A stretch of 10,276 nucleotides of DNA, taken from Betaproteobacteria bacterium. GTDB lineage: Bacteria > Pseudomonadota > Gammaproteobacteria > Burkholderiales > SG8-39. This document shows positions 6,621-10,276 of the stretch, piece by piece; within the stretch, counting starts at the first letter, position 1, and the number at the start of each line of letters is the position of its first letter. The notes under the pieces are model-generated. The model did no database searches. It was not told the origin of the DNA and saw only the letters and a program-made list of their open reading frames with translations. A program made the position numbers and the translations under genes. Location: positions 1 through 10,276 of the forward strand of contig JAFARH010000427.1 of assembly GCA_019245555.1 (NCBI GenBank), given 5' to 3'.

Positions 6621-7211
6621 ATGACCACGCTTGCCATGTTCTCGGGAGGGCTCGACAGCACCGCCATGCTGGTGAAGCTGCTCGCGGAGACGAAGGACGA
6701 GCTGCGCGTGCATCACATCCGCATGGCGAACAAGGAGAACCGCGCGGAAGCCGAGCAGGCCGCGGTCGAGCGGATCGTTGCCTGGTGCCGCGACCGCTAC
6801 CGGCCGTTTCGCTATTCGGAGTCGGCACTCGATTTCACTGCGCTCGACGCCATTCCGATCGACTACCTTTGCATTGCGTTCGTCGCCTGCCAAGTCGCGA
6901 TCGACACGCCGGGTTGCAATCGGATCGCCGTCGCGGCGCTCGCGCGCGACACGGACATCGAGAATCGCTCCGCGCGCCAGCGCCGCGTATTCGAGACGCT
7001 CCACGAGTGCTATCGCGCTCGCAAGTTGGGCGAGCCCGATGTGCAATGGATCTACCCGGTGTATCACGCGACGAAGGCGGAGCTGGCGGCGCGTCTGCCT
7101 CGTCAATTGGTCGATCTCACCTGGTCGTGCCGGCGTCCGGTGCGCGAAAGCAACGGCGCATTTCGTGCCTGCGGAACCTGCAAGGCCTGCCTTGCCCGGC
7201 AGGGCGTTTGA
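6621..7211 (+). CDS. QueC-like PP-loop ATPase, divergent and short
   Basis: A 196-residue PP-loop (adenine nucleotide alpha-hydrolase-like) protein. SGGLDST at 8-14 is the ATP-pyrophosphate loop. The C-terminal part matches QueC: a TKAELAARL helix (151-159), then TWSCRRP and the zinc site Cys170-X13-Cys184-X2-Cys187-X2-Cys190. QueC adenylates 7-carboxy-7-deazaguanine and converts it to preQ0. However, the QueC substrate motif with SGYPDCR is not recognisable; the matching region reads ARDTDIENRSARQRRVFE (108-125). The protein is also shorter than typical QueC (about 220-235), and no QueD, QueE or QueF gene is adjacent. ATG 6621 places the P-loop at the usual distance; an in-frame ATG at 6591 would add ten residues, and neither has a good Shine-Dalgarno. 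It precedes three glycosyltransferases by 39 bases. Likely chemistry is ATP activation of a carboxylate; the substrate is unknown. Confidence 0.82.
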   Translation: MTTLAMFSGGLDSTAMLVKLLAETKDELRVHHIRMANKENRAEAEQAAVERIVAWCRDRYRPFRYSESALDFTALDAIPIDYLCIAFVACQVAIDTPGCNRIAVAALARDTDIENRSARQRRVFETLHECYRARKLGEPDVQWIYPVYHATKAELAARLPRQLVDLTWSCRRPVRESNGAFRACGTCKACLARQGV

Positions 7212-7238
7212 CCGCACAATAAAACCAATAAGGGAAGG

Positions 7239-7243
7239 GGAGG
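7239..7243 (+). promoter_or_regulatory. Shine-Dalgarno in a purine-rich leader
   Basis: GGAGG lies seven bases before ATG 7251, inside the purine run AGGGAAGGGGAGGGGG (7231-7246). It is the strongest ribosome binding site on the plus strand of the window and fixes the start of the COG4671-type glycosyltransferase. The rest of the 7212-7250 gap holds an A-rich segment (CAATAAAACCAATAA) but no convincing terminator hairpin or promoter pair. Confidence 0.75.
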
Positions 7244-7250
7244 GGGCCGT

Positions 7251-8477
7251 ATGCGAGCACAACGGAAAGATGGCCGCATACTCATTTACAGCCACGACAC
7301 GTTCGGTCTCGGCCATTTGCGCCGCTGCCGTGCGATCGCGCACGCCCTCGTCGAGCGCTACAAGCAGCTCTCGGTACTGATCCTCTCCGGCTCGCCGATC
7401 ATTGGCAGCTTCGACTTCCGCGCGCGCGTCGATTTCGTGCGCGTGCCCGGCGTCATCAAGCTGCGTAACGGCGAGTACACGCCGCTCAACCTGCACCTCG
7501 ATATCGCCGAGACGCTGTCCATGCGTGCCTCGATCATCCAGCACACCGCCGAGATCTTCGATCCCGATTTGTTTATCGTGGACAAGGAGCCGGTCGGCCT
7601 GCGCGGCGAGGTGTTGCCGACCCTTAAAGCGCTCAAGCGCCGCGGCACGCGCCTCGTGCTCGGCCTGCGCGACGTGATGGACGAGCCGCGACTCCTGGAG
7701 CCGGAGTGGACGCGGAAGAAAGCGGTGCCCGCGCTGCGCGACCTCTACGACGACATCTGGGTCTATGGGCTGCCGCAGATCTGCGATCCGCTCGAAGGCA
7801 TCGCGCTGCCGCCGCGCGTGCGCCAGAAGATGGTCTACACCGGCTACCTGCATCGCGAAGTGCCGCAGCACGGCACGCCGACGCTTCTACCCGAGATTAC
7901 GCAGCGTCCCTATCTCCTCGTCACTACCGGTGGCGGCGGCGACGGTGAAGCCCTGATCGACTGGGTGCTGCGCGCTTACGAGCACGATCCGCTGCTGCCG
8001 TATCCAGCGCTCCTCGTCCTCGGACCGTTCATGGCGCCCGAGCGCCAGGCCGAATTCATGGATCGTGCGGCGCACCTGAAGCGCGTCTCGGCCATCACTT
8101 TCCACAAGCAGATGGAGACGCTCGTTGCCCGCGCCGCCGGCGTCGTGGCGATGGGCGGCTACAACACCTTCTGCGAAGTCATCTCGCTCGACAAGCGCGC
8201 GCTTATCGTCCCGCGCACGGCGCCGCGCCTCGAGCAGCACATCCGCGCCTCGCGCGCGGCGGAGGTCGGACTCGTCTCGATGCTGTCCGACGACGGCAAC
8301 TACGATCCGGCCGTCATGGCGGCGGCGCTTCGCGCCCTGCCGCGACAGCACCGTCCGTCGGAAGTCGTGGTGCCGGGCCTTCTCGAAGGACTCACCAACG
8401 TCTCGCGCCTCGTCGCGCCCTGGATCGAGCCGGCGGTAGAAGAAGCCGCCAACGAGCGCATCACCCGCATCCACTAG
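7251..8477 (+). CDS. Predicted GT-B glycosyltransferase, COG4671/MurG-like
   Basis: A 408-residue protein with a two-domain GT-B layout. The N-terminal acceptor-side domain opens with ILIYSHDTFGLGHLRRCRAIA (about 10-30); GLGHLRR corresponds to the GxGGH-type loop of MurG/UgtP-like enzymes. FDPDLFIVDKEPVGLRGE (103-120) is characteristic of the COG4671 group. The C-terminal nucleotide-sugar domain has LLVTTGGGGDGE (222-233), then MGGYNTFCEVISLDKRALIVPR (301-322) with the donor-binding glycine loop, and EQHIRA (328-333). There is no signal peptide or membrane segment, so it is cytosolic or peripheral. ATG 7251 has a strong Shine-Dalgarno, implying high translation. It is followed after one base by a GT4 gene, indicating a glycan-building operon. 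It is a retaining or inverting transferase of unknown donor and acceptor; the family is confident, the reaction is not. Confidence 0.87.
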   Translation: MRAQRKDGRILIYSHDTFGLGHLRRCRAIAHALVERYKQLSVLILSGSPIIGSFDFRARVDFVRVPGVIKLRNGEYTPLNLHLDIAETLSMRASIIQHTAEIFDPDLFIVDKEPVGLRGEVLPTLKALKRRGTRLVLGLRDVMDEPRLLEPEWTRKKAVPALRDLYDDIWVYGLPQICDPLEGIALPPRVRQKMVYTGYLHREVPQHGTPTLLPEITQRPYLLVTTGGGGDGEALIDWVLRAYEHDPLLPYPALLVLGPFMAPERQAEFMDRAAHLKRVSAITFHKQMETLVARAAGVVAMGGYNTFCEVISLDKRALIVPRTAPRLEQHIRASRAAEVGLVSMLSDDGNYDPAVMAAALRALPRQHRPSEVVVPGLLEGLTNVSRLVAPWIEPAVEEAANERITRIH

Positions 8478-8478
8478 C

Positions 8479-9720
8479 TTGCCGGTCGCATTTATCCTCA
8501 AGGGGTATCCGCGCCTCTCTGAGGCGTTCATCGCCCAGGAGATCGCGGCGCTCGAGCGCCGCGGGCTCGATCTCATGATCGTCTCGCTGCGCCGCCCGAC
8601 CGACGACCGCGTGCATCCCGTGCATCGCGAGATCAAGGCGCCAGTGAGCTACCTCCCCGAGTATCTTTACCGCGAGCCGCTCAGAGTTGTCCGCTCGTGG
8701 TGGCGTGTGCGCAAATTGCCTGCGTATGCCAAGGCGCGCGCGCGATGGCTGAAGGATTTAAAGCGCGACCCGACACCGAATCGCATCCGTCGCTTCGGTC
8801 AGGCACTGGTGCTCGCTGCTGAGCTGCCGGCGGAAGTCACGCGGCTGCATGCGCACTTCCTGCACACGCCTGCGTCGGTCGCCCGCTATTGCGCCATCCT
8901 GCGCGGGCTGCCCTGGAGCGGCTCGGCGCATGCGAAAGACATCTGGACGACGCCGGAATGGGAGAAGCGCGAGAAGCTCGCTGAATGCGACTGGCTCGCC
9001 ACCTGCACGCGCGCGAATCTTGATCACCTCGCGGCGCTCGCGCCGGCGGGTCGTGTGGCGCTCGTGTATCACGGCGTCGATCTCGTACGCTTTCCGGCGC
9101 AACGCATGGTGCATAGCGCGGCCGACGGCTCCGCTGCACGCCCGGTCACCATCCTCAGCGTGGCAAGACTCGTCGAGAAGAAGGGCACCGACAACCTGCT
9201 CGACGCGCTGGCGCGCCTGCCGAAGGAGCTGCACTGGCGCCTTGTGCACGTTGGCGGCGGACCGCTGAAGCAGCGCATGCAAAAGCACGCGCAAAGGCTT
9301 GGCATCGCCGAGCGCATCACCTGGCGCGGCGCGCTGGCGCAGGATGAATTGCTCGCCGAATACCGCAAGGCCGATGTTTTCGCGCTCGCCTGCCGCATTG
9401 CGCGCGACGGCGATCGTGATGGTCTTCCCAACGTGCTGGCCGAGGCGCAGAGCCAGGGGCTCGCGTGCGTTGCGACGCGCGTATCGGCGATCCCGGAGCT
9501 GATCCGCGACGACACGGGCGTGCTGGTCTCGGAAGCGGATACCGTCGCATTCGCCGCGGCGCTGCAGGCGCTGATCACCGATCCGGCGCGCCGCCGTGCG
9601 CTCGGCGACGCGGGCCAGGCGAGGCTGCGGACCGAGTTCTCGCTCGACGTGAATTTCGAGCGCCTTGCGCGCAAATTTGGGCTCCCGGCCCATGAGGATC
9701 GCGTTCTACGCACCGCTTAA
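8479..9720 (+). CDS. Glycosyltransferase family 4 protein, TTG start
   Basis: A 413-residue GT-B enzyme of the GT4 (glycos_transf_1) group, predicted retaining transfer from a nucleotide sugar. The N-terminal domain starts FILKGYPRLSEAFIAQEI (5-22), the usual opening of this GT4 branch, and contains LHAHFLHTPASVARY (123-137), SAHAKDIW (149-156) and a basic helical stretch (65-105) that may touch membrane or acceptor. The C-terminal domain has VYHGVDLVRF (196-205), ILSVARLVEKKG (225-236), HVGGGPLKQRM (257-267), and DGLPNVLAEAQSQG (314-327) carrying the terminal Glu of the EX7E motif (Glu322). The start is TTG 8479: the upstream in-frame stop is at 8437 and no ATG or GTG lies between. Only one base separates it from the previous stop, so re-initiation is likely. 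The last 29 bases overlap the next gene. Confidence 0.9.
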   Translation: MPVAFILKGYPRLSEAFIAQEIAALERRGLDLMIVSLRRPTDDRVHPVHREIKAPVSYLPEYLYREPLRVVRSWWRVRKLPAYAKARARWLKDLKRDPTPNRIRRFGQALVLAAELPAEVTRLHAHFLHTPASVARYCAILRGLPWSGSAHAKDIWTTPEWEKREKLAECDWLATCTRANLDHLAALAPAGRVALVYHGVDLVRFPAQRMVHSAADGSAARPVTILSVARLVEKKGTDNLLDALARLPKELHWRLVHVGGGPLKQRMQKHAQRLGIAERITWRGALAQDELLAEYRKADVFALACRIARDGDRDGLPNVLAEAQSQGLACVATRVSAIPELIRDDTGVLVSEADTVAFAAALQALITDPARRRALGDAGQARLRTEFSLDVNFERLARKFGLPAHEDRVLRTA

Positions 9721-10276
9721 GTCGCCTACGCATGGCACGCCCTCGGGCGATCGGCGCGTAGCGGGACTTCTCATGGATGCGCTCGCGCACGCCGGTCATC
9801 GCGTGCAGGTCGCCTCCACCTTTCGCAGCTACGACGGCGATGGCGACGAGCCGCGCCAGCGCGCGCTGCGCACGCAGGGTGAAATGCTGGCCCAGCAGCT
9901 CGCCGACGATTGGAAGGCCGGCCCGGCGGACGAACGGCCCGATCTCTGGTTTACGTATCACCTGTACTACAAGGCACCCGATTGGCTCGGGCCGACGGTG
10001 AGCCGGACGCTTGGCATTCCCTACGTGATTTCGGAAGCCTCCTATGCCCAGAAGCGGGCGCAGGGGCCGTGGGCGCTCGGCCATGAAGGAAGCGCCGATG
10101 CCATCCGGCAGGCGGCGCTCGTCCTTGCGCCCACGCGCGACGACATGCCAGGCCTCGAGCAGATCATCGATGCAAGGCGCATCGTGCACTTGCCGCCATT
10201 CCTTGACACCGCGCCCTATGTGGCCGCCATCGCAAATCGACGTGCGTTGCGCGAGGAGCTGGCGAAGGAACGAGAC
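9692..10276 (+). CDS. Glycosyltransferase (GT4-like N-terminal domain), 3' partial
   Basis: An open frame of 195 codons running off the window end without a stop. It begins MRIAFYAPLKSPTHGTPSGD, a beta-strand plus glycine/serine loop like the first Rossmann unit of GT-B glycosyltransferases, continues with RRVAGLLMDALAHAGHRVQVAS (21-42), then DLWFTYHLYYKAPDWLGP (89-106), LGIPYVISEASYAQKRA (112-128) and ALVLAPTRDDMPGLEQI (148-164). This fits a GT4-type acceptor domain; the donor domain would lie outside the window. The start overlaps the previous gene by 29 bases, with no strong Shine-Dalgarno, so translation is probably coupled. As the third transferase in a row it supports a glycan biosynthesis operon continuing downstream. 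Product specificity cannot be inferred. Confidence 0.83.
   Translation, partial: MRIAFYAPLKSPTHGTPSGDRRVAGLLMDALAHAGHRVQVASTFRSYDGDGDEPRQRALRTQGEMLAQQLADDWKAGPADERPDLWFTYHLYYKAPDWLGPTVSRTLGIPYVISEASYAQKRAQGPWALGHEGSADAIRQAALVLAPTRDDMPGLEQIIDARRIVHLPPFLDTAPYVAAIANRRALREELAKERD

Noticed and set aside
6621..7211. Membership in an anti-phage system (QatC or CBASS QueC-like component)
   Set aside because: QueC-like proteins do occur in such systems, but no QatA/B/D, cyclase, effector or nuclease partner is in the window; the neighbours are glycosyltransferases.
6594..7871. A 425-codon open frame on the minus strand across the QueC-like and COG4671 genes
   Set aside because: It is antisense to two genes with clear motifs, its translation is Arg/Ala/His-rich and low in recognisable motifs, and GC-rich DNA often leaves such frames open.
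8758..9693. A 311-codon minus-strand open frame inside the GT4 gene
   Set aside because: It is a shadow of the GT4 coding frame, with Arg/Ala-rich composition and no domain I can recognise.
1..10276. CRISPR arrays, tRNA/rRNA genes, insertion sequences, attachment sites
   Set aside because: I saw no spaced direct repeats, no tRNA-like cloverleaf segment, no transposase or integrase motif and no terminal inverted repeats; coding genes occupy almost all of the sequence.

Overview
The window is dense, GC-rich bacterial chromosome with no mobile elements, RNA genes or CRISPR repeats that I can see. Gene content fits a proteobacterium: a heteromeric acyl-CoA dehydrogenase, a YfcG-type glutathione transferase and a BPSS1780-type membrane protein. 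The BPSS1780-type protein points to Betaproteobacteria most strongly, but I cannot exclude an alphaproteobacterium from sequence alone. Nearly all bases are coding, and the longest gap between genes is about 40 nt.

Region 1 (2-4585, + strand) is a tightly coupled five-gene operon. It encodes an acyl-CoA dehydrogenase large subunit (5' end outside the window), its small subunit, a zinc-free MDR enoyl/alkenal reductase (CurA/PTGR type), a Nu-class glutathione transferase and a short-chain dehydrogenase. Genes 1/2 and 2/3 overlap by ATGA. The last gene starts with GTG inside the preceding gene, behind a good Shine-Dalgarno. The two dehydrogenase subunits hold complementary halves of an active site, so they should act as one heteromeric enzyme. 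The operon probably oxidises an unidentified acyl-CoA, with reductases and a glutathione enzyme handling downstream or reactive intermediates.

Region 2 (4613-6583, - strand) converges on region 1. Read 6583 to 4613 it holds an SDR, a PaaI-type hotdog thioesterase (ATGA overlap with the SDR) and a polytopic BPSS1780-family membrane protein with its own ribosome binding site. SDR plus thioesterase again suggests acyl-CoA metabolism, so the two convergent operons may serve one pathway.

Region 3 (6621 to the end, + strand) diverges from region 2 across a 37-nt gap. It starts with a shortened, divergent QueC-like PP-loop ATPase, followed by three GT-B glycosyltransferases: a COG4671/MurG-like protein, a GT4 protein with a TTG start, and a GT4-like protein cut by the window end. 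The three transferases are packed with a 1-nt gap and a 29-nt overlap, which suggests synthesis of a glycan or glycoconjugate. The QueC-like protein keeps the P-loop and zinc cysteines but has no recognisable QueC substrate motif and no queuosine genes beside it. It is the most intriguing gene in the window. I see no clear previously undescribed system, but this pairing is the best candidate for one.
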